From assembly GCA_041746635.1 (NCBI GenBank), contig JBGTGQ010000054.1, positions 1 through 64,000 on the forward strand: a DNA stretch of 64,000 nucleotides, given 5' to 3'. Numbering within the stretch: the first letter of the stretch is position 1; each line of letters begins with the position of its first letter. The notes beneath the pieces are model-generated. The model saw nothing but the letters and a program-made list of their open reading frames with translations, made no database searches and was not told the origin of the DNA. Positions 17,695 through 25,921 of this stretch are shown one piece after another. Origin of the DNA: CAMASH01 sp041746635 (lineage in GTDB: Bacteria; Verrucomicrobiota; Verrucomicrobiia; Chthoniobacterales; Terrimicrobiaceae). A program made the position numbers and the translations under genes.

Positions 17695-18288
17695 ATGCGC
17701 TTCCAATCAATTGCCCGTTCCTTGCTTCTTTCAATTGCCGTAACCTCTAGTTTCGTTCTGAATTCAGCTAGGGCTCAGGACGAAATATCCTTTGGTCAGA
17801 TTGTCGATCTTTTGTTCAAATCTGGTCAAGATGCAATTTGTATCGAACAAGGGGACACTCATCCTTCTTTTAAGGGGAGTTTGGCAGATTTGAATCTGAC
17901 GGCCCCAACCACTCTCTCTACGCTGTTACACTCCGGTGGATTCGCCTCTGAAATGCGGGGGAAAACCCTAATTCTTTACGACGCGAAGGCCCGAGAGAGC
18001 GGTGATCGTTATCTGTTGAATAGAACTATCCCGAATCTATCTTTTCGGGGAGCGTCGGTAGAAGAAGTATTGAAAAAAATCGGCGATCAATTCGGCCTGG
18101 AAATTCTCTCCGAAAGTTCATTGTCAAGCCAGCAGGAGAAGATGAACATTAAGTTCGATCTCGATCTAAAGGACATCACCTTACGAGACGCGTTGTTCCT
18201 CCTTGCCGAGAAGGCTGGATTTAGGACATGGAGCGCAGCTCCGGTAAACTTCGGAAATCACCACAGTTTCCTTGTCAGATTTCAATGA
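17695..18288 (+). CDS. Periplasmic protein with secretin/TonB-type STN-like domain
   Basis: 197 residues with a signal peptide (about 1-28). The C-terminal half (about 100-190) matches the short N-terminal domain of secretins and TonB receptors: VEEVLKKIGDQFGLEIL and KFDLDLKDITLRDALFLLAEKAGF, that is, helix-strand units with the ALxxLLAxxGL-type motif. In full proteins this domain sits before a secretin or receptor barrel; here it stands alone. It may bind a partner in the periplasm. The first half has a weaker version of the same unit (LTAPTTLSTLLHSGGFA). Confidence 0.6.
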   Translation: MRFQSIARSLLLSIAVTSSFVLNSARAQDEISFGQIVDLLFKSGQDAICIEQGDTHPSFKGSLADLNLTAPTTLSTLLHSGGFASEMRGKTLILYDAKARESGDRYLLNRTIPNLSFRGASVEEVLKKIGDQFGLEILSESSLSSQQEKMNIKFDLDLKDITLRDALFLLAEKAGFRTWSAAPVNFGNHHSFLVRFQ

Positions 18289-18504
18289 AGTCCTGACGGG
18301 CTCCCCTTTCGTTGGGTTCCCTTTCTTCTCGCTATTGGTACCTCTTTGACGCCGTCACGGGCGGCGGCTCAGATTCTGTTCTGCAAAAGTTGCGAGTTAG
18401 TTTAGAGGTTCTTACCTCTGAATTGAAAAAAACCTCGGTTTTTGGTTGACAGTGAAGCAATAGTTCTCTTGTAATCCGCCCGTCATAACCACAATCGACA
18501 CACC
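18289..18504. other. Intergenic spacer and start of second module
   Basis: About 120 nt of unassigned DNA follow the STN-like gene, including a C/G-rich patch (gacgccgtcacgggcgg) that may help termination. The repeated module begins near 18413. The remainder is the promoter and leader of the second peptide gene. Confidence 0.6.
18446..18475 (+). promoter_or_regulatory. Promoter of peptide gene, copy 2
   Basis: TTGACA (18446-18451) and TGTAAT (18470-18475) with an 18-nt spacer, as in copy 1. Conservation of the boxes, the spacing and most spacer bases between the two copies supports this as the real promoter. Confidence 0.7.
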
Positions 18505-18681
18505 ATGAAAAACACCAAAGGATTAATCGGCCTCGCAACCTTCGTCGTATCACTCTGGGCAGTTGTAGTCGTGACCTACGCCAAACAAACCGCTCCTGGA
18601 GGAGAGAAGCTCGACCGCATCATGCCCCTCCAGCAGTCTTCCTGCTCCTCATCGAGCAGTTCAAGCAGTAGCGGCGAGTAA
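18505..18681 (+). CDS. 58-aa membrane peptide with SSC-Ser9-GE tail, copy 2
   Basis: Same length and layout as the peptide at 15079: basic start, a membrane segment (LATFVVSLWAVVVVTY), a PGGEKLDRI linker and the invariant end QQSSCSSSSSSSSSGE. The changes from copy 1 are Phe7 to Leu, Ala29/Thr30 to Thr/Ala and Arg40 to Met. Many codons differ without changing the residue, which indicates purifying selection on the peptide. The second YD-like gene starts 32 nt later. No signal peptidase site is evident, so the peptide probably stays anchored with its Ser tail outside. Confidence 0.85.
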   Translation: MKNTKGLIGLATFVVSLWAVVVVTYAKQTAPGGEKLDRIMPLQQSSCSSSSSSSSSGE

Positions 18682-18713
18682 CTGCTGTTTCACTTCATCG
18701 AAGAGGGGAAACG

Positions 18714-19961
18714 ATGAACTTCCGGCCTCGAAAATACCGAGCGATTCTAGGAGCCTTCGTCGTTGCTAGCTTCGCTGCTGCCCCCTCAGCAAAATCCTGT
18801 GGCGACTTCCGGAAACCGGAGACTCATTTCGATGGCGTAAACGAATACGGCTTTGTCAGCTACTGGGATCAACTTGGGGAAATTAAGCTGGCGGACGGAA
18901 GCGTACTCCCGCTTATTATTGGGTTCCGCTCCGATTGGGAAACACTTTCCCCATCCCCCCATGTCGGTAGCGGATGGCTTTTGGGGCTCCTTGATGCCCA
19001 TTTCGTCCAGAGGAGTGAAAATGCCTTCGATATGATTTCCATCGATGGCTACACGGTTCCCTTCGGACGTGACCCGAAGAATCCATCGATTCTCAATGGC
19101 GCGCAAGGCTGGAAGGCCGAAATCAAGCGGGATGTCGTCACGGTATGGGCAGAGTGCGGTTGGAAGATCCAATTCACCAAAGGAAAAATATCGGCAATCA
19201 CCACGCCAAAGAATTCTGTCGTTCAAATCCGTCGCGATCCAACTGGACTCGTCAGTGATGTCATTGAAGGAACCAACGTATTGTTAAGGGTTGCGACTGA
19301 CTCAAAAGGTAAGATCAACGGATTATCGATGGCTAACGATCGAAATATTGGAATCGCCCTTGTTGAGAAGCCATCAATTCAAAACCTTAACGGCATTAAT
19401 GTTGTCGACTCCAAAACCTTATCGCTTGGGGAAGTTACAATGCCTGATGGATTGAAGAAAAGCTTTGATTATTCTCCGGTGACTGAACTTCACCCAACAA
19501 TGACGATTGCTGGGAATGGGGCTGTTCCAAGAGTCCTCACCTGGGATTCAATTTCTCGTCACATTTCGTCCGATGGACTTTGGCGCTATGAAATTAAACC
19601 ATCTGAAACGATGGGTCACAATTCGGCTATTCAACGAACGAATGAAAAAAGCCAAAAAGAGCTCTGGCACTATGATAGCGTTAAGGGGACTGAAACAATC
19701 GTAACTGCCGATGGAACGGAGAAAAAGACAAGCTGGTTTACATCGGGAAAACTGGCAGGCTTGCTTCGAAAAGTCGAAGAAAGCGTTAAAGGACGACCCA
19801 CAAATACATACCTAGCTTCATATGACGAAGAGGGCAAATTGGCTAGAGAAACGAAAAATGGTTACACCATTATTTACAAAGACGGGCTTACAATCTCGCA
19901 TATCATTGCTCCAGATGGAACTCAAGACTGGAGCGCCACTACGGAGAAGCCGGGAACTTAG
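18714..19961 (+). CDS. Secreted YD/RHS-like protein, copy 2
   Basis: 415 residues; signal peptide about 1-28 with a Cys soon after (SAKSCGDF). It is a clear paralogue of the 15274 protein: HFDGVNEYGFVSYW, PLIIGFRSDW, GSGWLLG, DGYTVPFGRDPKNPSILNGA and GWKAEIK are shared in order. The C-terminus is shorter and retains only traces of YD repeats (ASYDEEGKLARETKNG). An ATG preceded by AGAGGGGAAACG gives a plausible ribosome-binding site. The conserved N-terminal half is probably the functional core and the variable C-terminus a specificity region (inference). Confidence 0.8.
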   Translation: MNFRPRKYRAILGAFVVASFAAAPSAKSCGDFRKPETHFDGVNEYGFVSYWDQLGEIKLADGSVLPLIIGFRSDWETLSPSPHVGSGWLLGLLDAHFVQRSENAFDMISIDGYTVPFGRDPKNPSILNGAQGWKAEIKRDVVTVWAECGWKIQFTKGKISAITTPKNSVVQIRRDPTGLVSDVIEGTNVLLRVATDSKGKINGLSMANDRNIGIALVEKPSIQNLNGINVVDSKTLSLGEVTMPDGLKKSFDYSPVTELHPTMTIAGNGAVPRVLTWDSISRHISSDGLWRYEIKPSETMGHNSAIQRTNEKSQKELWHYDSVKGTETIVTADGTEKKTSWFTSGKLAGLLRKVEESVKGRPTNTYLASYDEEGKLARETKNGYTIIYKDGLTISHIIAPDGTQDWSATTEKPGT

Positions 19962-20057
19962 AAAACAAGACTCAGAAATGATCAGATAATCACCTATTGC
20001 TTTCGGGATGGAACTTTCAACGAAAACAGCCAACAACAACAAAACAACAAAACTACC

Positions 20058-20360
20058 ATGACACCAAACAATCGCAAAAAAATTAACCTGATCGCCTTCA
20101 GCCTTGTAGGTATCTTTTCAACCATTAATCTTTTCGGATACCAGTGCTATAACACTGCCATCTGTCCAGAGAGACCTTGTCAAAGCGGTTACGCGTGCAT
20201 TCCTGTCGCGAACTCCCAAGGGAGCGCAATCTGTCCCGACAAGCCCGGAGTGATTGATACAGTTTCGCCCTGCAACTTTCGCTACAATAATGTATTCGCT
20301 ATGGGATGCATCTCCCAACAAGGTCAATGCGCTGGAGCGCAGGCAACATCCTGTCCTTAA
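20058..20360 (+). CDS. Small Cys-rich secreted protein
   Basis: 100 residues with a membrane or signal segment (INLIAFSLVGIFSTINLFGY) and nine Cys in the remaining 75 residues (patterns YQCYNTAICPERPCQSGYAC, AICPDKPG, SPCNF, MGCISQQGQC, TSCP). Such spacing suggests several disulfides and an extracellular location. The odd number leaves one Cys free for a partner. It takes the place occupied by the acidic protein in module 1. I do not recognise the family. Confidence 0.6.
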   Translation: MTPNNRKKINLIAFSLVGIFSTINLFGYQCYNTAICPERPCQSGYACIPVANSQGSAICPDKPGVIDTVSPCNFRYNNVFAMGCISQQGQCAGAQATSCP

Positions 20361-20388
20361 TTGCATCACGGCTGTTCCGGCAATCGCA

Positions 20389-21318
20389 ATGTTCCGTCAA
20401 TTTAAGAAAACATTTGTATCGTCATTATTGCTCGGCATGGCGTCCTTGAATGGACTTCATGCCGAGCACCCTGACCAGCTCTCTTTGGCTTCGTCACTCC
20501 TTAAAGAGTTTCATACGCTAGTCACTGGGCCGATGGAATTTCAATTGAATTACCAGACGAAATTCTCATTGGAAGGACCGCAAGGATTTCACACGAAGAA
20601 AAATCAGAGATTCTTATTTAAGTCTGGAAAGTATCTGTACACGGAGGACTTCAAAAAGTTCAATCCCGATAACACGATCTCGGAAGAGTTTGAGATTCGT
20701 GTCGCCTATGATGGCCAGCGCGCACAATTCTGGCAAACCCCGGGCTTGGTGAACGTCAGTCGTGACCCAGAAAAATTCCCTAGAGGAGATATGCAGCTAT
20801 CTCCTATGTTTGTTATGTTTTCCTTTCTGTGCCAAACGACTCCAGAAGGATCAATGAGAGGATTGACGACGATCAGCCTGGAAGAATTAGTCGCCGGATT
20901 GCGTGACGTGAGAATTGACTCCACAGGGAAAGTGACTGGCCTTCAATTGGGTTTTGTTGATCCATCATCTGCTGATGAGAAGAAGTATTCGGTTGTATTG
21001 GGAGGTCCGTCGGGTTCATATCCGATAGAAGTTACCGCGCATTCTCCAGGGGGTAACTATGCCACTGCAAAAGTTAACGCATTTCTTAGTCTTGAGGGAC
21101 TTCCATTGCCGGTTCCGCAACACATTACAATATCTGACTATACCTCTACAGGGCAGCTCCAGTCGGAAATGATTATTGAAGTTGATGCCAATAAGAAGGA
21201 TGTTTTTGTTGCGGTTAACGATCAGGAATTTACCATTCCAGCGTCGGCTGCGGTGAGCATACATGACCTTGATTTAGGTGTTTGGCTAAAGAGAGCATCG
21301 CCGCCGCCAAATGAATAA
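20389..21318 (+). CDS. Secreted protein, possibly LolA-like fold
   Basis: 309 residues from the ATG at 20389; an in-frame extension into the Cys-rich gene is rejected because the signal peptide (KKTFVSSLLLGMASLNGLHAE) begins here. The mature part has an amphipathic start (LASSLLKEFHTLVTGPMEF) followed by repeated strands (FQLNYQTKFSLEG; RFLFKSGKYLYTEDF; EFEIRVAYDGQRAQFWQ). This resembles lipoprotein-carrier-type half barrels, a tentative assignment. It lies 28 nt after the Cys-rich gene and overlaps the DUF1573 gene by 8 nt. Base composition is lower in G+C than the upstream operon. Confidence 0.55.
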   Translation: MFRQFKKTFVSSLLLGMASLNGLHAEHPDQLSLASSLLKEFHTLVTGPMEFQLNYQTKFSLEGPQGFHTKKNQRFLFKSGKYLYTEDFKKFNPDNTISEEFEIRVAYDGQRAQFWQTPGLVNVSRDPEKFPRGDMQLSPMFVMFSFLCQTTPEGSMRGLTTISLEELVAGLRDVRIDSTGKVTGLQLGFVDPSSADEKKYSVVLGGPSGSYPIEVTAHSPGGNYATAKVNAFLSLEGLPLPVPQHITISDYTSTGQLQSEMIIEVDANKKDVFVAVNDQEFTIPASAAVSIHDLDLGVWLKRASPPPNE

Positions 21319-22354
21319 GAGCAAATTTCCGAAACTGTGGACAATCCTTTCAATCAGTCTTGCTTCGATAATTGTAATCGCGCTGGGATTCCTGCTTCTT
21401 TTCCCAGTCGCTCTTATTAGTCCAAATGTTGTAAACCTCGGGCACATTCCCGATAGGGTTTACAAAGAGTATAAGTTTAAAATCTTCAATTTAGGGTTGC
21501 GACCTATTGCAATTAGCAAGGTATCCACGGGATGTGCTTGTTTGGGAAACCCTATAGCTAGCCCTGTGATTCGTCCTTTCTCATCCGTTGAGATGTCTGG
21601 CCGCTTTTCCTCTGGCTACAAAAGGCGAACGCTTAACGAAATTATTCTAGTTGAGAGTAATTCATTTTTGACGCCAGTTCTGAAGGCATTTGTTTCAGGG
21701 TATGTATCACCACAGATAATTATTGAGCCCGACCAAGTTCCAGCAGGAACCGTGCAGCATAGTGAACTCCCGGTTGATCGAGAAATTGTAGTAAAGTTTG
21801 AAGACTCACAACTTAATCAGGATATTGCCGTTCGTTCAGATCGCCCTTACGCCAGTGTAAGAATTTCCAAATCGAAAGATCCTAATATTTGGATTGCAAC
21901 TACGACACTCTCAGAAGCAACTCCTGTCGGTGTAATATCTGGAAATATTGAGGTCGAGTCCAGAGTTGATGGCTGGAACCGAAAAATTGCCATCGCTGGG
22001 CGAGTTGTGGGAACAATTTCTTGTGACCCGGAGACTGTTTATTTGGGCGATATCAATCACGGAACTGTCTTGCCGGAACCCGTTGCCGTCAAGATAGCCG
22101 GGATGAATTTGAACAATGTCTCCTTCTCTATCGAACCAAAATCCGCAAATAGTCGGCTCACTGTAAGTCGATTAAACGAAAGCACTTTGAAAATCGATGT
22201 GCGAGCGAACGCTTCGCCGGGGATCATTCAAGGTCGTGTCGTGATCGCAGAATCGGATAAACGCACTTTAGAATTACCTGTCTTTGGATATATTGTCCCG
22301 CGAGATGCTAACAATGCCTCAAGCGGCGATTCGGATCGTATTGCGGGACAATAA
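21311..22354 (+). CDS. DUF1573-type membrane-anchored protein
   Basis: 347 residues. A membrane segment (about 9-36) is followed by a DUF1573-like domain: VVNLGHIPDRVYKEYKFKIF, NLGLRPIAISKVSTGCACLG and later strands. The motif with two Cys (GCAC) is typical of that family, which has an Ig/ASPM-SPD-2-like fold and is common in PVC and Bacteroidota surface proteins. A second, weaker repeat lies near residues 235-330 (LGDINHGTVLPEPVAVKI). The role is unknown; it probably binds envelope partners outside the membrane. Followed by a strand switch. Confidence 0.72.
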   Translation: MNKSKFPKLWTILSISLASIIVIALGFLLLFPVALISPNVVNLGHIPDRVYKEYKFKIFNLGLRPIAISKVSTGCACLGNPIASPVIRPFSSVEMSGRFSSGYKRRTLNEIILVESNSFLTPVLKAFVSGYVSPQIIIEPDQVPAGTVQHSELPVDREIVVKFEDSQLNQDIAVRSDRPYASVRISKSKDPNIWIATTTLSEATPVGVISGNIEVESRVDGWNRKIAIAGRVVGTISCDPETVYLGDINHGTVLPEPVAVKIAGMNLNNVSFSIEPKSANSRLTVSRLNESTLKIDVRANASPGIIQGRVVIAESDKRTLELPVFGYIVPRDANNASSGDSDRIAGQ

Positions 22355-22404
22355 TTTAGGTTTGTGACCACACTGATAAGCGAAGCATCTAACATTTTCT
22401 CCGT

Positions 22405-23352
22405 TTACGCTGCCTGAGACATGCCGATCAACTGTTGGAGTGACAGACGCCGAGTGGCCGGAAGTTTATCCCATTGTCTTTTTTGATAGTTTAACCAATC
22501 CCATAAATGATGGTATTTGGGATCACTGGAGGGGATACAGAGGTGCCCGTGCTGTTTATAAAAGAATTGTAATTTGGAAAAGTTCTTTTGCCATTTATCT
22601 TCGCGTGGATTCCAGGGATAATTTAGCTTATTTAGTTGAAGGTTTTGCGCCTTACTTAACTTAGCGGTTCGTTGGGTGCGGACCCAGATCGCAAGGTTGG
22701 CATTCGTCCGTTTCGTTGGATAGCAGCGATTCAAGTTGATGAATTTCTCAAGTTCATCGTAACGGGATTGCCACGTTGATTCACGAACGTCCCAGACGAA
22801 ATTCAGGGCATCGAGGGCTTTAATTTGATCTGTCGATAAGCGGTCTTTATGCGCTCTCAAAGTGTTTGAAATATAATGTCCGAGGCCTGGATGTTCCGAA
22901 TGATTCCAAGGCACCCTCGTATGACCATTCTTTCCGTTAAAATCTTTTAACTCCGTAAGACGCTGATCGAAAATGCTGATCTTCCAACAAACGCCGATGG
23001 ATTCGAGCAATTGACTTTGGCGTTCAGAAAGATATCCCCTATTATGTTTGCGTCGCTGGTATTCGAGCCAGCGGGCGCTTTTATGTCGGCCAGTCGGGAA
23101 CGCGTTGTGTTTTGTCCGAAAATCGACCAGAGCAAAATAATTAAGGTACCATGTGTCATCGCGGGCTCCGAACGAGATGCGTATTTTGAGGAGCTTGCGA
23201 ATTTGTTCGCCTGATAGAAATGCATGATTTGATTTTTGCTCTTCAATCCACTCGATCAGCTCATCGTGAGCAAGACTATCGGGGGAAATCTGGATATGTC
23301 CGTTTTCGCGCTTAATTCGGAGGAGCTTCAAATAGTGCTCATTCCAACTCAT
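22405..23352 (-). CDS. Stand-alone helicase-associated-domain protein
   Basis: 315 residues made of about four helicase-associated (HA) repeats of some 65 residues, each with a Trp/Phe-rich pattern: WYLNYFALVDFRTKHNAFPT, FDQRLTELKDFNGKNGHTRV, WQSRYDELEKFINLNRCYPT and WQKNFSKLQFFYKQHGHLCI, each followed by a LxxWI/YxR or similar element. HA repeats normally follow a helicase core and probably bind nucleic acid; no helicase is encoded here. It is minus-strand, between the surface module and the regulator genes, and may mark the left part of the mobile region. It is likely an accessory DNA-binding protein. Confidence 0.72.
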   Translation of the reverse strand: MSWNEHYLKLLRIKRENGHIQISPDSLAHDELIEWIEEQKSNHAFLSGEQIRKLLKIRISFGARDDTWYLNYFALVDFRTKHNAFPTGRHKSARWLEYQRRKHNRGYLSERQSQLLESIGVCWKISIFDQRLTELKDFNGKNGHTRVPWNHSEHPGLGHYISNTLRAHKDRLSTDQIKALDALNFVWDVRESTWQSRYDELEKFINLNRCYPTKRTNANLAIWVRTQRTAKLSKAQNLQLNKLNYPWNPREDKWQKNFSKLQFFYKQHGHLCIPSSDPKYHHLWDWLNYQKRQWDKLPATRRLSLQQLIGMSQAA

Positions 23353-23432
23353 ATTTCATACAACTGGTTGTAAACTTCGACGGTGATAGCAAATTCGCAA
23401 GGGGAGATTTATGCGGGCGTCAAATTGCGGAG

Positions 23433-23735
23433 CTAAATTTTATTTCCAAGATTCAAAACCACCCCTGTCCGCACGTTGCTACTCCCTTGACCTTCGGTTG
23501 AAACTGAAACAGCCTTGAGGGCATCGCATAGCTCGATTTTGAGTGCTTCGGTAACTCGAAGGAGGGTATCTATTGTAGGAAGCCGTTCCCCTTTCTCCAT
23601 CCTTGAGATCATGGCTCGACTCAATCCTGAGCGAACCGCAATTTCGTTGATGGACAAGCGTTGACGCAGGCGTTCATCCCGGAGCGAGGTCAGCAACCGG
23701 GAAATCAGCGCTTCACGTTCAGAGGCCCTTCCCAC
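23433..23735 (-). CDS. XRE-family HTH regulator
   Basis: 100 residues. The helix-turn-helix is clear: LRQRLSINEIAVRSGLSRAMISRMEKGERLPTIDTLLRVTEAL (about residues 22-65). The short C-terminal tail has no other domain. It is transcribed away from the small HTH gene at 23855, and the 119 nt between them hold several inverted repeats, so mutual or self regulation is probable. Confidence 0.85.
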   Translation of the reverse strand: MGRASEREALISRLLTSLRDERLRQRLSINEIAVRSGLSRAMISRMEKGERLPTIDTLLRVTEALKIELCDALKAVSVSTEGQGSSNVRTGVVLNLGNKI

Positions 23736-23740
23736 GCATA

Positions 23741-23825
23741 CGTTTTATGCGGAGTACCCCTCCGGGAGGGATGTGACTATAGGCGCAAATGTATCGCCCT
23801 CCCGATGCGGAAGATCATCCGCATA
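23741..23825. promoter_or_regulatory. Divergent promoter region with inverted repeats
   Basis: TATGCGGA (23746-23753) and TCCGCATA (23818-23825) are exact inverted arms. A tighter GCATA/TATGC pair overlaps the first arm, and a nearly palindromic CCCTCCGGGAGGG lies between. These are likely binding sites for one or both HTH proteins encoded on either side. Confidence 0.5.
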
Positions 23826-23854
23826 CGGAATGATTGTTTTGAGAAAATTCCAGA

Positions 23855-24088
23855 ATGTCCAGTCTTGACAAGGCGTTCGCCGATTATCTCAAAGGCCTGC
23901 GTGGAGAGCAGAGTTACGCGAGCTTGGCACTAAAGCTGGGCATTTCCGAGTCCACTCTTTACCGGCTCATCAACAAGGAGCAGTCGGCAACGTTACGCGG
24001 GCTGGAAAACATTCTCCAGAGATTGAACATCGCTCCGGCAGACGTGTTCGGGGAGGAAACCTTCAGAAAAAGAGAACGCCGGGGATAA
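23855..24088 (+). CDS. Small HTH (Cro/C1-like) regulator
   Basis: 77 residues. The DNA-binding part is QSYASLALKLGISESTLYRLINKEQSATLRGLENILQRLNI (about 20-60), a standard Cro/C1-type fold. It lies 7 nt before the sensor kinase gene, so it is probably co-transcribed with the two-component pair. Confidence 0.78.
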   Translation: MSSLDKAFADYLKGLRGEQSYASLALKLGISESTLYRLINKEQSATLRGLENILQRLNIAPADVFGEETFRKRERRG

Positions 24089-24095
24089 TGGTGCC

Positions 24096-25187
24096 ATGAA
24101 GACCGCCACGACCAGAACTCCAACGCCCAGTGAGGCATTCGGAATCTGGTCGCGGATTCCGATCTTCTGGAGGTTTCAGTTGGGCGGTTGGCTCGCCTTT
24201 ACCGTGTTTTCGTTTCCGTTGAAGTGGGTCGTACTGGAAAGCGTTCCGGGCTCGGTCTTGGTTTCACTCTACCGCGACGGGCTTGGGTTCATTCTGACCA
24301 GCGGAATGCGAGAAATTTATCGGAGGGTTTATCGATGGAAACCGCGCCCGTTGACAGTCGCGCTGGTCGTTGCCATGGTTTCTTTGGTGGGCGGTGGAAT
24401 TCTGACCCTCTTTTCCTTGGCTTTCCATGACCTATTTGATTTCGAAGAAGAGAAGGTTTTCACGCACTCCGTGATTTTTGCGGTTTTCTACTTCCGCACC
24501 GGCCTTTGTGCCGGTTGGAGTCTGTTGTATTTTGGCATCAAGTTGATGAGAGACAGCATGAGCCATGACCTACGGCTTGCCTTGGCCGAATCCAGCCGCC
24601 AAAAAGCTGAATTGCATCTGTTGCGGACGCAGATGAACCCCCACTTTCTCTACAATGCCCTGAACACCATTTTGGCCGAAGTCGGCAAGCCAGGACAGCA
24701 CCTCAAAGCTCTTGTCCGGTCACTCGCGGAATACCTCCGCTACTCGCTCGAAACCCGGAACGATGAGCGCGTTCCACTCGGGCAAGAATATGACGCGATT
24801 GTAAGCTATCTGGCCGTGGAAAAAGCCAGATTCCAGGAAAAACTGGAAGTTGAGTGCGGCATCGACCCTGACGCACGCAACGCGCTCGTTCCCGGCATCA
24901 TGATCCAGCCATTGGTGGAAAACGCCATTAAGTATGGAAGGAAAACATCACCTCGCCCACTAAAAATCCGGGCCAATCTTTCCAATCTCGATTCCATTGG
25001 TGTGCAAATCGAAGTGTCCAACACCGGAAAATGGATCGAACCCGATCCTTCCGATACCCTTGGAGGGCTTGGGCTGGAAAACCTGAAGCGGCGGCTGAAA
25101 TTGTTGTATCCCGATTCCCACAGCTTGCGCATCTCCAGCCAGAACGGATGGGTGACGGTTCAAATCCAAATTTCTGTAACAACGTGA
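24096..25187 (+). CDS. LytS/AgrC-type membrane sensor histidine kinase
   Basis: 363 residues. Four membrane segments fill residues 25-150. The His_kinase region is LLRTQMNPHFLYNALNTI (phospho-His about 186). The ATPase part has the N-box PLVENAIKYG (about 272) and G-box GGLGLENLKRRL (about 324). This is the kinase class that pairs with LytTR regulators, as here: the next gene overlaps by GTGA. There is no separate sensory domain, so the signal is probably sensed in the membrane. The position next to the T4SS genes suggests control of the mobile element. Confidence 0.88.
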   Translation: MKTATTRTPTPSEAFGIWSRIPIFWRFQLGGWLAFTVFSFPLKWVVLESVPGSVLVSLYRDGLGFILTSGMREIYRRVYRWKPRPLTVALVVAMVSLVGGGILTLFSLAFHDLFDFEEEKVFTHSVIFAVFYFRTGLCAGWSLLYFGIKLMRDSMSHDLRLALAESSRQKAELHLLRTQMNPHFLYNALNTILAEVGKPGQHLKALVRSLAEYLRYSLETRNDERVPLGQEYDAIVSYLAVEKARFQEKLEVECGIDPDARNALVPGIMIQPLVENAIKYGRKTSPRPLKIRANLSNLDSIGVQIEVSNTGKWIEPDPSDTLGGLGLENLKRRLKLLYPDSHSLRISSQNGWVTVQIQISVTT

Positions 25188-25921
25188 GCCTTCCTGAGCT
25201 ACGAGCCGCAATCATTGATGACGAGAGTCCCGCAAGGGAGGTGCTGCGCGAGCTTCTGGAAGTGCATCCCAATGTCCGAGTGATCGGTGAAGCCGATTCC
25301 GTGGCAAACGCAACAATTCTTTGTCGGGACCTTAAGCCAAATCTTTTGTTTTTGGATGTCCAAATGGACGACGGGGAGGGATTTGATTTGCTGCCAAAAA
25401 TCGACTCGCTTCCGGCCATTATCTTTGTGACCGCTTTCGACCGCTTTGCCATGCGGGCGTTTGAGGTAAACGCGGTTGACTATTTGTTGAAGCCTGTCGA
25501 TTCGCAAAGATTGGCGCATACACTGCAACGCATCGTCCGCCAGCCTCAATCTGCCGCCGCGCAGGTATTCGGCGAGGATGATAGAATTCATCTTCGGGGC
25601 GACGGAAAGCAGCGGTTTACCTTCTTGGCTGAAATCGCTGGGATCGAAGCACTGGAAAACTATTCTATCGTTCGATTTGTTGATGGGGATTCCCTGACCA
25701 TGCGGCGGAGCATGACGGAATGGGAAGAAATCCTGCCCAAGAAAATGTTCTGCCGACCACATCGTTCATTCATCATCAACGTGGATGCAGTCAGAACGAT
25801 TTCCAGAATCGGCAAGGATGAGGTGCATGTGAAAATCCAGGGATTTTCCAAACCCGTTCAGCTTGGCCGTCGTGCCGCGGCCAAGTTTCAGGGTTCTCTC
25901 AGACAGCCAAATCTGCTGTGA
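25184..25921 (+). CDS. LytTR-family response regulator
   Basis: 245 residues from a GTG overlapping the kinase stop. The receiver domain shows the acidic pair IIDDESPAR, the phosphoacceptor in LFLDVQMDDGEGFDLL (Asp about 57), the Thr in FVTAFDRFA and the Lys in YLLKPVD. The C-terminal LytTR DNA-binding domain has IEALENYSIVRF and the family motif FCRPHRSFIINVDAVRTI. It should bind paired direct repeats in target promoters; none were identified with confidence. Confidence 0.9.
   Translation: MSLPELRAAIIDDESPAREVLRELLEVHPNVRVIGEADSVANATILCRDLKPNLLFLDVQMDDGEGFDLLPKIDSLPAIIFVTAFDRFAMRAFEVNAVDYLLKPVDSQRLAHTLQRIVRQPQSAAAQVFGEDDRIHLRGDGKQRFTFLAEIAGIEALENYSIVRFVDGDSLTMRRSMTEWEEILPKKMFCRPHRSFIINVDAVRTISRIGKDEVHVKIQGFSKPVQLGRRAAAKFQGSLRQPNLL

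Larger units (their letters stand above)
18413..18681 (+). repeat. Module repeat, copy 2 (promoter + peptide gene)
   Basis: Counterpart of 14988-15255. The promoter, leader and 58-codon gene are all conserved; the flanking genes on both sides differ. The duplication therefore includes regulatory DNA, and the two copies are expected to respond together. Confidence 0.9.

Noticed and set aside
15274..19961. RHS toxin-immunity pair
   Set aside because: The YD-like proteins are short, carry signal peptides and lack an RHS core, a hypervariable toxin end and a neighbouring immunity-type gene.
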